A stretch of DNA of 8,077 bases from Lentisphaeria bacterium UBA1829 (GTDB taxonomy: Bacteria; Verrucomicrobiota; Lentisphaeria; Victivallales; UBA1829), in assembly GCA_002338895.1 (NCBI GenBank), contig DDJH01000194.1, positions 1 through 8,077 of the forward strand, given 5' to 3'. Every line of letters begins with the position of its first letter. The stretch's first letter is position 1. Shown here piece after piece: positions 1 to 6,190 of the stretch. The notes under the pieces were generated by a model. The model worked only from the letters and a program-made list of their open reading frames with translations, was not told where the DNA came from and did no database searches. Both the position numbers and the translations under genes were made by a program.

Positions 1-1062
1 CTTTTCCTTGAGAAGCGCCTGTGTTTCACGGGGAAGGGAGGAGTTGCCTCCGTGAATGTCGATGTAATAACAGTTGCGCCCGATCTCGTCGTCGAAAGAA
101 CGGCGTTCGACATAATCCCGCCAGGTGAGCTCATAGTCGCCCCGGATCCGCCGACCCTCCCTGAGCCCCATCAGATTGGCCGTTGCGGCGATGTGTGCTC
201 CGCCGAACGCATCCGGCGCATGTTTTGCCAGAGCATCGCGGTAATCCGACGCGAGTCTGCGCCCTGCGATCATTCCCCGCGACACGCTCTCCGGCGACAG
301 CGAATCCAGCGCCAGATGCCCCGCATTGTAGCCGATCGTGGAAGGCCCGACAAAGTTGTTGCAGAAATGCGGATGATCGATGGAGGGAAATTCCGGATCC
401 TTCAGGATGTCGTAAATGACCGAGTACGGATCTTTGCCGCGCATGAAGGTTCGTGCCGTATAATAAAACGAATCCACGTTATCCAGATGGAAACAAAGCG
501 TGGACGGCTGGAGCTTTCCGGTCCCCTTCTCCCCGATTTCAAAATCCGCGCCCGCCCATGCGGCGACATCCCCGTCGCCGGTGGCATCCACATAGGTTTT
601 CGCCTGATATGCGGTCAGTCCGCGCTTGTTGCCGACGAGAAGCGCGTCGATCTCCCGATCGGATTTCTTCTCCACCCCGCAGACGAACGAATGGAACAGC
701 ACTTCCGCCCCGTTCTCCGTGACAATTCCGTCATAAACCCGTTTCAGACTTTCCGTGTCGATCGGAACCCAGTCGAGCTTGCCCGGCTCATTCTGCGGGA
801 CAAACGCCGATGCACGGTTGAAAACCACTTCGGCCAGTCCGCGATAGATCATTTTCTCCCCATCCGAGAACGGACACCAGGCCGGAAGCAATCCCTGCGT
901 TCCCATTCCGCCGAGGGCTCCGGTCTGTTCAAGAATCAGTGTTTTCGCCCCCAGTCGGGAGGCGGCAGCCGCTGCCGTGCATCCGGCGGGACCTCCGCCG
1001 ATGACAATGACATCCCAGCCTGATGACAGTGGAATTTGTTTCGAAACAAGTCGCTTATCCAT
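1..1062 (-). CDS. FAD-dependent oxidoreductase (FAD_oxidored/PF12831 type), C-terminus beyond window
   Basis: The first 354 residues are visible; the frame is still open at the left edge. Residues 17-45 form a dinucleotide-binding Rossmann unit: DVIVIGGGPAG with G22-x-G24-x-x-G27, then ILEQ with E45, the usual ligand of the FAD ribose. Residues 159-168 (DATGDGDVAA) match the second flavin-binding motif of the FAD_oxidored family, and 299-310 (GLREGRRIRGDY) is also typical of it. There is no signal peptide or membrane segment, so it is probably cytoplasmic. Substrates are mostly undefined in this family; members often sit in polysaccharide and sugar-acid loci, so sugar or sugar-acid oxidation is an inference. 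Two adjacent ATGs are possible. The one at 1062 lies 5 nt from GGAAGGG (1074-1068), while the one at 1065 has only 2 nt, so I chose 1062. Either start overlaps the stop of the upstream small ORF (ATGA or TGATG), suggesting coupled translation downstream of the GntR gene. Confidence 0.9.
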   Translation of the reverse strand, partial: MDKRLVSKQIPLSSGWDVIVIGGGPAGCTAAAAASRLGAKTLILEQTGALGGMGTQGLLPAWCPFSDGEKMIYRGLAEVVFNRASAFVPQNEPGKLDWVPIDTESLKRVYDGIVTENGAEVLFHSFVCGVEKKSDREIDALLVGNKRGLTAYQAKTYVDATGDGDVAAWAGADFEIGEKGTGKLQPSTLCFHLDNVDSFYYTARTFMRGKDPYSVIYDILKDPEFPSIDHPHFCNNFVGPSTIGYNAGHLALDSLSPESVSRGMIAGRRLASDYRDALAKHAPDAFGGAHIAATANLMGLREGRRIRGDYELTWRDYVERRSFDDEIGRNCYYIDIHGGNSSLPRETQALLKEK

Positions 1063-1250
1063 CATTTCCCTTCCGCGTTAGGTGTTGTCAAGTCTTTGTT
1101 GCTTTCCTTCGTCAAAAGAGTCTCCGCAAATACCGGAACTCTGATCGAGGTAAGAACTGCAATCCGTCCTTTTTTTATCGGATCAACCGTTTTTTCTTCT
1201 GACATCTTGTAATTTGTTCTATTCAGATGAGGCAGAACCAGAACACTCAT
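1062..1250 (-). CDS. possible small coupled ORF, 62 aa, unknown function
   Basis: This frame begins with an ATG whose ATGA overlaps the stop of the GntR gene and ends with a TGA overlapping the start of the FAD oxidoreductase, so it fills the gap exactly. The product is short, hydrophilic and K/T/E-rich at both ends, with a mildly hydrophobic middle (RIAVLTSIRVPVFAETLL, about residues 29-46). I recognise no domain. Against it: no clear Shine-Dalgarno precedes the start, and the stretch is AT-rich with many A/T third positions, unlike the GC-rich codons of both neighbours. It may instead be a 3-codon-periodic accident in a spacer. An internal ATG at 1205 (MSEEK) is an alternative start giving 47 residues. 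No convincing promoter is visible here on the minus strand, which supports co-transcription of the flanking genes whether or not the ORF is real. Confidence 0.35.
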   Translation of the reverse strand: MSVLVLPHLNRTNYKMSEEKTVDPIKKGRIAVLTSIRVPVFAETLLTKESNKDLTTPNAEGK

Positions 1251-2290
1251 TCCGGAATCCCGTTGCGATAGCGGATCTGGCGGAACGCGATCTTCTCATG
1301 GACGGGTGGCCGATCCGGCTGATTCATCTGCTCGAAGAGATCGTCGACCAGCCGGTGCGCCGCATCCGCCAGATCGTAGGAGAACACCCGGCCGGTGAAG
1401 TTCAGATCGTCGTACAGGGAGGAGCTGTCGATCAGAAACACCGTCTCCTCCGGATTGAAAAACTTCAGAAGCAGATTGTAGGTGCGCCGCTGGAAATTGA
1501 TGAAAACAACCGCATCGAATCTCATGCCGAAATTCAGCATCTCCTCCACTTTCTCTTCCATGACGTCCGGCGAACGGTCGAGAAAAATAACCTGTCCGCG
1601 CGGAATGTTCTGTTCGGTGCAGGCCTCCTGGATTCCCGTCAGAACCGGGTCCGAAAGATCCGGCCGCTCGGGCCAGCCCGGAATCAGAACATGGGTTCTG
1701 CCTTCCCGGAAAAGGTCGGTCAGAGTCTGACGGATCTGATCCTGAATGGGATTGTAGAAGCTGGAGATCCCGTCAAAACGGTGCATGAAGGAGGCAACCG
1801 GCGTGCCGTTTTCCCGCAGATGGTGCGCGTATTCGGCCATGTGCGGTTCCGAGCCCAGAAGAATCACGCCGGAAAGATTCTCTTCCCGCGCCGTCCGCTC
1901 CAGCTGCGACGGCGTTTCCAGAATCAGCTGCTTGGTCTTGTTCGTTTCCGACCGGCGCAGCAGCTCATACGAGACCGCGTGCGAAATCAGATTGAAATAC
2001 AGCGTGTCGAACACCTGCTTGCCCTGATATTCCACCAGACCGAAGATCTTCAGATTTTCCGAATACCCGAGCGTCGCCGGCCGGGAGATGGTCCCGCCGC
2101 TTTTGCAGGCGATCAGGTACCCCTCTTCGATCAGCGACTGAATCGCCCGCAGAGCGGTCGGCTGCGATACCCCGAACTGCCTGGCCAGTTCCCGCGTCGC
2201 CGGGAAACGGATCGGCTGATCGCCGCTGGTCGCAATCCGGTCCACCACATAGCGGCGGATTCTCATAAAATCGGTATCGCCGGTTCTCAT
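1247..2290 (-). CDS. GntR-family transcriptional regulator with LacI-like ligand-binding domain
   Basis: The product has 347 residues. Residues 7-68 form a GntR winged helix-turn-helix: R-F-P-A-T-R-E-L-A at 28-36, recognition helix VSQPTALRAIQSL at 41-53, and a wing ending near GGTISR (65-70). From residue 82 onward it resembles the periplasmic-binding-protein fold of LacI-type effector domains, with alternating strands and helices such as FGLVEY (83-88), GVILLGS (141-147) and FDAVVFIN (258-265). This is the AraR-like architecture, in which a sugar or sugar derivative typically relieves repression; the ligand here is unknown. The ATG at 2290 is preceded by AAGGA about 8 nt upstream, which favours it over the internal M9. 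It is first in a leftward transcript with the FAD oxidoreductase and diverges from the IclR gene. Autoregulation is likely given repeats around its promoter. Confidence 0.93.
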   Translation of the reverse strand: MRTGDTDFMRIRRYVVDRIATSGDQPIRFPATRELARQFGVSQPTALRAIQSLIEEGYLIACKSGGTISRPATLGYSENLKIFGLVEYQGKQVFDTLYFNLISHAVSYELLRRSETNKTKQLILETPSQLERTAREENLSGVILLGSEPHMAEYAHHLRENGTPVASFMHRFDGISSFYNPIQDQIRQTLTDLFREGRTHVLIPGWPERPDLSDPVLTGIQEACTEQNIPRGQVIFLDRSPDVMEEKVEEMLNFGMRFDAVVFINFQRRTYNLLLKFFNPEETVFLIDSSSLYDDLNFTGRVFSYDLADAAHRLVDDLFEQMNQPDRPPVHEKIAFRQIRYRNGIPE

Positions 2291-2315
2291 GATTCTATCC
2301 TTGATGTTTTATTTG

Positions 2316-2334
2316 TGTATCGCTTTATGTATCG
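2316..2334. promoter_or_regulatory. direct repeat TGTATCG x2, candidate operator near GntR transcription start
   Basis: TGTATCG occurs at 2316-2322 and again at 2328-2334, a 12-bp start-to-start period (CGATACA on the minus strand). The pair lies just downstream of the leftward -10 box (2346-2341), covering the expected transcription start and 5' leader of the GntR gene. A protein bound here would block initiation, so autorepression by the GntR protein is the simplest reading. The repeats are real; their role is inferred. I did not notice this pair in the other intergenic regions of the window. Confidence 0.35.
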
Positions 2335-2340
2335 GGGGTT

Positions 2341-2369
2341 ATTATGCACTGTTTCTTGAAAAATGTCAA
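2341..2369 (-). promoter_or_regulatory. sigma70-type promoter for the leftward GntR/FAD-oxidoreductase operon
   Basis: On the minus strand a perfect -35 box TTGACA (2369-2364) is followed by a 17-bp spacer and a -10 box CATAAT (2346-2341), five of six matching consensus. The expected start is near 2334, giving a leader of about 45 nt before the GntR ATG at 2290. AT-rich DNA upstream of the -35 box (around 2384-2396, including the palindrome TTTTTATAAAAA) could act as an UP element. Confidence 0.75.
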
Positions 2370-2377
2370 GAGCTCTT
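2355..2377. promoter_or_regulatory. overlapping inverted repeats across the GntR -35 box, candidate operator
   Basis: CTTGA-N6-TCAAG spans 2355-2370 and a perfect 10-bp palindrome AAGAGCTCTT spans 2368-2377. Together they cover the leftward -35 element (2369-2364) and the DNA just upstream of it. Dyad symmetry on a -35 box suits a dimeric repressor. Neither matches an operator consensus I can name with certainty, and short dyads occur by chance in AT-rich DNA. Confidence 0.3.
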
Positions 2378-2396
2378 TCCCTGTTTTTATAAAAAA

Positions 2397-2417
2397 TTCC
2401 AGTTTTTTCTTGTGGAA
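2397..2417. promoter_or_regulatory. inverted repeat TTCCA-N11-TGGAA upstream of the IclR -35 box
   Basis: TTCCA at 2397-2401 and TGGAA at 2413-2417 are perfect reverse complements separated by 11 bp, ending 3 bp before the rightward -35 box. A second small dyad, TTTTC-N5-GAAAA (2405-2419), overlaps it. IclR-type regulators bind dyads that often contain TGGAA/TTCCA half-sites, so this could be the binding site of the downstream IclR protein. The half-site orientation and wide spacing make this tentative. Confidence 0.3.
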
Positions 2418-2420
2418 AAC

Positions 2421-2449
2421 TTGAATTTATTCTTTCTTTATGGTATAGT
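2421..2449 (+). promoter_or_regulatory. sigma70-type promoter for the rightward operon
   Basis: TTGAAT (2421-2426) and TATAGT (2444-2449) are separated by exactly 17 bp, each five of six to consensus. The start would fall near 2456, giving a leader of about 26 nt before the IclR ATG at 2482. Upstream DNA is AT-rich (2384-2412) and is shared back-to-back with the leftward promoter. Confidence 0.75.
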
Positions 2450-2462
2450 CCTTTTCAAAATA

Positions 2463-2477
2463 GAAAAAGGGTTTTTC
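2463..2477 (+). promoter_or_regulatory. perfect inverted repeat GAAAAA-GGG-TTTTTC holding the IclR Shine-Dalgarno
   Basis: Six-base arms flank GGG in the leader of the IclR gene. The AAGGG that would serve as ribosome-binding site (2467-2471, 10 nt before the ATG) lies inside the repeat. A related arm CCTTTTC sits at 2450-2456, over the predicted transcription start, and could pair alternatively with GAAAAAGG. It could be an operator at the DNA level or a weak RNA hairpin lowering translation; the A-U stem would be unstable, so the DNA role is more plausible. Confidence 0.3.
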
Positions 2478-2481
2478 AGAT

Positions 2482-3225
2482 ATGAAAAACAAAAACACAA
2501 TCCCGGCGGTGGAAAAGACTCTGGAAATTCTGGAGTACCTCTCTTCCCGAGAAGAACCGGTGAGCCAGGCGGAGATCTGCCGGAGCGCCGGGGTGAGCGC
2601 GACAACGGGTTACCGGATCGTGCAGAGCCTGATCGCACATGACTGGGTCCGCCGGGAGCGCGGCAACACCTACACCCTCTCCAGCGGCATGGCGCGGACA
2701 GGGATGTTTTTCCGCAAAAACGCATTCCTCTTCGACGGCGCTCAGGGAATTCTCGACGATCTGGCTGCCGAGACGCAGCTGACGTGCAAACTTTCCATCC
2801 GGCAATGGAACGATCAGCTTGCGCTTCTGCGCGCGGAACCGTCGCTCCCGTTCGCGGTCGGAGGAAAAAACGGCGTGCGCTTTCCCGTGATCGAAGGATC
2901 GGTCGGCGCGGCTCTGCTTTCGGCGGAGTCCGACGAGCACCTCCGTGAACTCGCCGGAAAGACGGAATGCGATATCCCCGAAAAACAGGATCCCGATCTC
3001 CTCTGCCGGAGAGTGGAGACGGTCCGGAAGAACGGCTGGATCTTCAACCGGGGAAGCAACCGGTGGCGCGTGGACGCTCTCTCCATGCCGATCCTCGATT
3101 CCCGCCGGGAGGTGGCCGCCGCTCTGACGCTGCTCGGATTGCAGAACGATTTCACGGAGGAAAATCTCCCGGAACGGGTCGCCGCTCTGACCCGCGCAGT
3201 CAAACGGATCGAAGCGGAGCTGTGA
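2482..3225 (+). CDS. IclR-family transcriptional regulator
   Basis: The product has 247 residues, the usual IclR length. Residues 7-67 form the N-terminal winged helix-turn-helix: AVEKTLEILEYL (9-20), VSQAEICRSAGVSATTGYRI (27-46) as the helix-turn-helix, and a wing ending YTLSSG (64-69). From about residue 80 to 247 follows the IclR effector domain with the characteristic small-residue turn EGSVGAALLS (138-147) and the late V-DALSMPILDSR strand-turn region (197-208). In this family that domain binds small carboxylates or aromatic and sugar acids, which fits the dehydratase gene directly downstream; the ligand here is unknown. The gene starts the rightward gene run under its own 17-bp-spaced promoter and probably regulates itself and the catabolic genes after it. 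Confidence 0.93.
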   Translation: MKNKNTIPAVEKTLEILEYLSSREEPVSQAEICRSAGVSATTGYRIVQSLIAHDWVRRERGNTYTLSSGMARTGMFFRKNAFLFDGAQGILDDLAAETQLTCKLSIRQWNDQLALLRAEPSLPFAVGGKNGVRFPVIEGSVGAALLSAESDEHLRELAGKTECDIPEKQDPDLLCRRVETVRKNGWIFNRGSNRWRVDALSMPILDSRREVAAALTLLGLQNDFTEENLPERVAALTRAVKRIEAEL

Positions 3226-3261
3226 AAAACTCCCTGTTTCGCGGGTGAAAATGAGTTTTCA
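3223..3261 (+). other. imperfect hairpin between IclR and enolase-family genes
   Basis: The arm TGAAAAACTC (3223-3232, starting in the IclR stop codon) pairs with GAGTTTTCA (3253-3261) with one bulged A; an inner CCC/GGG pair (3232-3234, 3243-3245) may extend it. No run of T follows, so it is not a canonical intrinsic terminator. It could be an attenuator or an mRNA processing or stability element separating regulator from enzyme expression. Confidence 0.35.
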
Positions 3262-3306
3262 GTCACAAACAATGAAGAAATAGAAACAAAAGGAAGAATG
3301 TGAAGC

Positions 3307-4629
3307 ATGAATGCAAAGATTGATCCCTCCACGCTGAAAATCACCGATGTCCGGTTTGCGGATATCGACGGGGCGCCGAAACGCTGTACACTGATCAAGG
3401 TGTTCACCAATCAGGGAATCGTCGGGTACGGCGAGGTGCGCGATGCCTCCAGCCGGACTTACGCCGCGATGCTCAAAAGCCGGATTCTCGGAGAAAACCC
3501 GTGCAATGTGGAGAAGATCTTCCGCCGGATCAAACAGTTCGGAGGAGATTCCCGTCAGGCGGGCGGCGTCTGCGGATTGGAAGTTGCAATGTGGGATATT
3601 GCCGGAAAGGCCTGGGGCGTTCCCGTCTGGCAGCTGCTCGGCGGACGCTTCCGCGATCGGATCCGCTGCTACTGCGACACCGATTCCGAAGGCGGCGGAC
3701 GCGATATGGGAAAAGCCCTCAAAGAACGCATGGCAATGGGCTTCACATTCCTGAAAATGGATCTCGGAATCGAACTTCTGATGGATGTCCCCGGCGCGCT
3801 CAGCGCTCCGCTTGGATTCCTCGAAAAGATGCGCGAATACAAAAAGACCGTCTTTTCCACGCCCCACGGCTCGATTGATCCGCGGGCCATGCGGGGGGAG
3901 GCGTACGATCTCTTCAACACGGCTCATCCGTTCACCGGAATCCATATCACGGAGAAGGGACTGGATCATCTGGAACAGTATATGGCCGATGTCCGCGCGG
4001 AGATCGGGTACGAGGTGCCGCTCGCAATCGACCATCTCGGCCATATTCCGCTCGAAGACTGCATCAAGCTGGCGAAACGTCTGGAGAAATACAATCTGGC
4101 CTGGATGGAGGACCCCGTCCCCTGGCAGATGACCAGTCAGTATGTCCGGCTCGCCAATGCGACGACCACGCCGATCGGAACCGGCGAGGATATGTATCTG
4201 AAAGAGTCCTTCAAACCTCTGTTCGAATCCGGAGCTCTTGCCGTGATCCATCCCGACATTCTCACGGCGGGCGGCATTCTGGAAACCAAGAAAATCGGCG
4301 ATATGGCCGAGGAGTACGGGGTGCAGATGTCGATCCACATGGCGGAAAGCCCGATCGCCTGTCTTGCCGCTGTCCATGTCGCGGCGGCGACCCGCAATTT
4401 CATGGCGCTCGAACTTCACTCGGTCGATGTCCCCTGGTGGGGGGATCTCGTCTGTCCCGCCCTCCGCTACGACGGCGGATACATCACCGTTCCCGATGCG
4501 CCGGGACTCGGCATCGAATCGCTCAATGAAGAGCTGATCCGGAAAAAACTCCACCCCGACTTCCCCGAAGCATGGGCCCCTACCTCCGAGTGGGACAAGG
4601 AGTGGGCCAACGACAGACAGTGGTCCTGA
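3307..4629 (+). CDS. enolase-superfamily protein (mandelate racemase subgroup), probable sugar-acid dehydratase
   Basis: The product has 440 residues: an N-terminal capping domain (about 8-125, with IVGYGE at 38-43) then an (alpha/beta)-barrel. Metal ligands are D242, E268 (MEDP) and E294 (GTGED), spaced 26 and 26 residues, exactly as in mandelate racemase (D195, E221, E247). The general-base dyad also fits: D317 (E294+23) and H344 (E294+50, SIHMAE). K150 lies in FLKMDLG, giving K-x-D rather than K-x-K. Family members abstract the proton alpha to a carboxylate; most of this subgroup dehydrate aldonates or aldarates to 2-keto-3-deoxy acids. Oddities are DHLGH after the third strand (His at +1 and +4 of the metal Asp, not +2 as in galactonate or mannonate dehydratases) and about 60 extra residues between K150 and D242. 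Substrate is not assignable. The ATG at 3307 follows AAGGAAG (3290-3296) by 10 nt; it lies 81 bp after the IclR gene. Confidence 0.9.
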   Translation: MNAKIDPSTLKITDVRFADIDGAPKRCTLIKVFTNQGIVGYGEVRDASSRTYAAMLKSRILGENPCNVEKIFRRIKQFGGDSRQAGGVCGLEVAMWDIAGKAWGVPVWQLLGGRFRDRIRCYCDTDSEGGGRDMGKALKERMAMGFTFLKMDLGIELLMDVPGALSAPLGFLEKMREYKKTVFSTPHGSIDPRAMRGEAYDLFNTAHPFTGIHITEKGLDHLEQYMADVRAEIGYEVPLAIDHLGHIPLEDCIKLAKRLEKYNLAWMEDPVPWQMTSQYVRLANATTTPIGTGEDMYLKESFKPLFESGALAVIHPDILTAGGILETKKIGDMAEEYGVQMSIHMAESPIACLAAVHVAAATRNFMALELHSVDVPWWGDLVCPALRYDGGYITVPDAPGLGIESLNEELIRKKLHPDFPEAWAPTSEWDKEWANDRQWS

Positions 4630-4660
4630 TCCGCGGAATTCTCCGCTGACTTCCCGCCCT

Positions 4661-4688
4661 CCCGCCGCCCCCGGCCGGGATCGGCGGG
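4661..4688 (+). other. strong GC-rich hairpin between enolase-family and GH10 genes
   Basis: CCCGCCG (4661-4667) and CGGCGGG (4682-4688) are perfect complements, and the loop itself contains the palindrome CCCGGCCGGG (4670-4679). A smaller GCGGA/TCCGC dyad (4633-4646) precedes it, just after the stop codon at 4627-4629. No T-run follows, so transcription probably continues into the GH10 gene. A 3' mRNA-stabilising or processing structure is the likeliest role, though a factor-assisted terminator cannot be excluded. Confidence 0.45.
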
Positions 4689-4731
4689 CTCCCCTGTACC
4701 GGGAAAAGATACCATTCAAGGAGTTTGTTCA

Positions 4732-6066
4732 ATGCGTTGCCGTCGAGATGTTTTGAAGCCGTTTGAGGAGAACCGGGAATTCCTGCGCGACCGCGTTTCT
4801 TCCGGAATCGAAATGTACCGGAAAGTCTGGGCTTCGATCTCCGTTCAGGATCAGAAGGGAAACCCCGTCCGGAACGTGCATTTGAAGATCCGTCAGAAAA
4901 ACCACGATTTCCGCTATGGCGCCAATTTGTTCATGCTTGAGGAGTTTTCCTCGGAAGAGCAGAATGCCGCTTATCGGACTTTGTTCGCCGATGCGTTCAA
5001 TATGGCGACTCTGCCGTTCTACTGGTCCGATCTGGAAGCGGAGCAGGGGAAGCCGCGTTTTGCCAAGGACAGTCCGAAAGTCTATCGGCGCCCGGCTCCC
5101 GATCTGTGCCTGGAGTATTGTGAATCCCGGGGAATCGAACCGAAGGCGCACTGCCTGAACTACGCGAGCTTCACGCCGGAGTGGGCAAAGGGAACGGTCG
5201 AAAAAGAGAAACGTCTTCTTCTGAAGCGCTTCCGTGAACTTGCGGAACGCTACGCCGCCCGGATCCCCTCCTGGGAGGTGACCAATGAAACGTGGTGGGG
5301 ATTCCGCAATCCCCGGCAGACCGCTTTTTACGATCAGCCTGACTTCGTCGAATGGAGCTTCGAACAGGTCGACCGCTGCTTCCCCGCAAACCGCCTGATC
5401 ATTAACGAGGCGCACTGCAATATCTGGGACGACGCCCATTTCCACGGAAACCGCAGTCCCTATTACATGCAGATCGAACGGGCTCTTCTGAAAGGCTCCC
5501 GCATCGATTCGATCGGAATGCAGTTCCACATGTTCTACCGCGCGGAGGACGAAGCAAAGGAGACCGCCGTCTTTTACAATCCCCGCCGGATCTACGATGT
5601 GCTCGACACCTATGCCGCGCTCGGACGGCGCATTCAGATCACCGAACTGACCATCCCCGCCTATGCGTATACCGCGGAGGACGAGGAAATTCAGGCGGAG
5701 ATCATCCGGAATCTTTACAGCATCTGGTTCAGTCACCCGGCGATGGAGGCCATCCTCTACTGGAATTTGGTGGACGGATTCGCCGCGTTCGCCCCGCAGG
5801 GCGATATGAGCTGCGGAGAAAATTATTATCACGGCGGTCTGATCCGCTACGATTTCACGCCGAAGCCGGCCTATCAGGTGATCCGGGAGCTGTTCGGCAA
5901 AACCTGGAGGACCGAGCTGGAGATGAATACCGGAGATGCCGGTCGAGTCGAATTCAAAGGATTCTACGGAGAATATGAACTGGAACTCTCCGTGGAAGGG
6001 AAAACCGTGACTCGTTCGATTCATCTGGAGAGGGAGTGTTCGCCGAAATTCACCGTGACAATCTGA
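4732..6066 (+). CDS. divergent GH10-family glycoside hydrolase (endo-xylanase-like), cytoplasmic
   Basis: The product has 444 residues. Residues about 28-70 form a small beta-rich leader module (SVQDQKGNPV...DFRYGANLF), followed by a GH10 barrel. The acid/base is E186 in WEVTNE (181-186) and the nucleophile E305 in IQITE (301-305); H140, H266 (GMQFH) and W344 (ILYWNLVDG) also align with conserved GH10 positions. The -1/-2 subsite is altered: the usual ENxMKW motif is replaced by LPFYWSDLE (94-102), GHTLVW appears as KAHCLNY (138-144), and the second conserved Trp after W344 is missing (about A352/F353). A short C-terminal beta extension (about 393-444) follows. There is no signal peptide, so it should act inside the cell on imported oligosaccharides. 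A retaining glycosidase is well supported; xylan specificity is only inferred. AAGGAG at 4718-4723 lies 8 nt before the ATG and fixes the start. It sits between the dehydratase and the RraA-type gene. Confidence 0.88.
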   Translation: MRCRRDVLKPFEENREFLRDRVSSGIEMYRKVWASISVQDQKGNPVRNVHLKIRQKNHDFRYGANLFMLEEFSSEEQNAAYRTLFADAFNMATLPFYWSDLEAEQGKPRFAKDSPKVYRRPAPDLCLEYCESRGIEPKAHCLNYASFTPEWAKGTVEKEKRLLLKRFRELAERYAARIPSWEVTNETWWGFRNPRQTAFYDQPDFVEWSFEQVDRCFPANRLIINEAHCNIWDDAHFHGNRSPYYMQIERALLKGSRIDSIGMQFHMFYRAEDEAKETAVFYNPRRIYDVLDTYAALGRRIQITELTIPAYAYTAEDEEIQAEIIRNLYSIWFSHPAMEAILYWNLVDGFAAFAPQGDMSCGENYYHGGLIRYDFTPKPAYQVIRELFGKTWRTELEMNTGDAGRVEFKGFYGEYELELSVEGKTVTRSIHLERECSPKFTVTI

Positions 6067-6190
6067 CAATCCGCCGGGGAATGTATGAACGCGTCAGGGA
6101 GGACCGTTTCAAGGTCTTTCGCCGGCGCTGAAACCGGATAGAAAATTTTATCACCACGAACATAATAATTCGAAAAAAGGAGAAGAAAAA

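Noticed and set aside
52..1023. A 323-codon plus-strand frame at the left edge
   Set aside because: Shadow of the FAD oxidoreductase on the minus strand, whose GxGxxG and DATGDGD motifs are unambiguous.
1214..2359. A 381-codon plus-strand frame antisense to the GntR gene
   Set aside because: The minus strand encodes a complete GntR helix-turn-helix and effector domain with promoter and ribosome-binding site; the plus frame runs through that promoter.
2289..2642. A 117-codon plus-strand frame beginning with a hydrophobic stretch (MILSLMFYLCIAL)
   Set aside because: The hydrophobic start is AT-rich promoter DNA, and the rest is an out-of-frame reading of the IclR gene; no ribosome-binding site supports it.
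3223..3261. Intrinsic terminator after the IclR gene
   Set aside because: The stem is imperfect and AT-rich and is followed by A-rich rather than T-rich sequence, so it was listed only as a hairpin.
3259..4719. A 486-codon minus-strand open frame antisense to the enolase-family gene
   Set aside because: Shadow of a well-supported sense gene whose active-site residues keep exact family spacing; the antisense translation is low-complexity R/G/D-rich.
4729..6069. A 446-codon minus-strand frame almost coextensive with the first GH10 gene
   Set aside because: Mirror frame from codon bias; the sense strand has GH10 catalytic motifs and an ideal AAGGAG 8 nt before its ATG.
6161..6166. CATAAT as a -10 box for a separate promoter before the RraA-type gene
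   Set aside because: The sequence 17 bp upstream (ATAGAA) is a poor -35 box and no better spacing was found, so a dedicated promoter is not supported.
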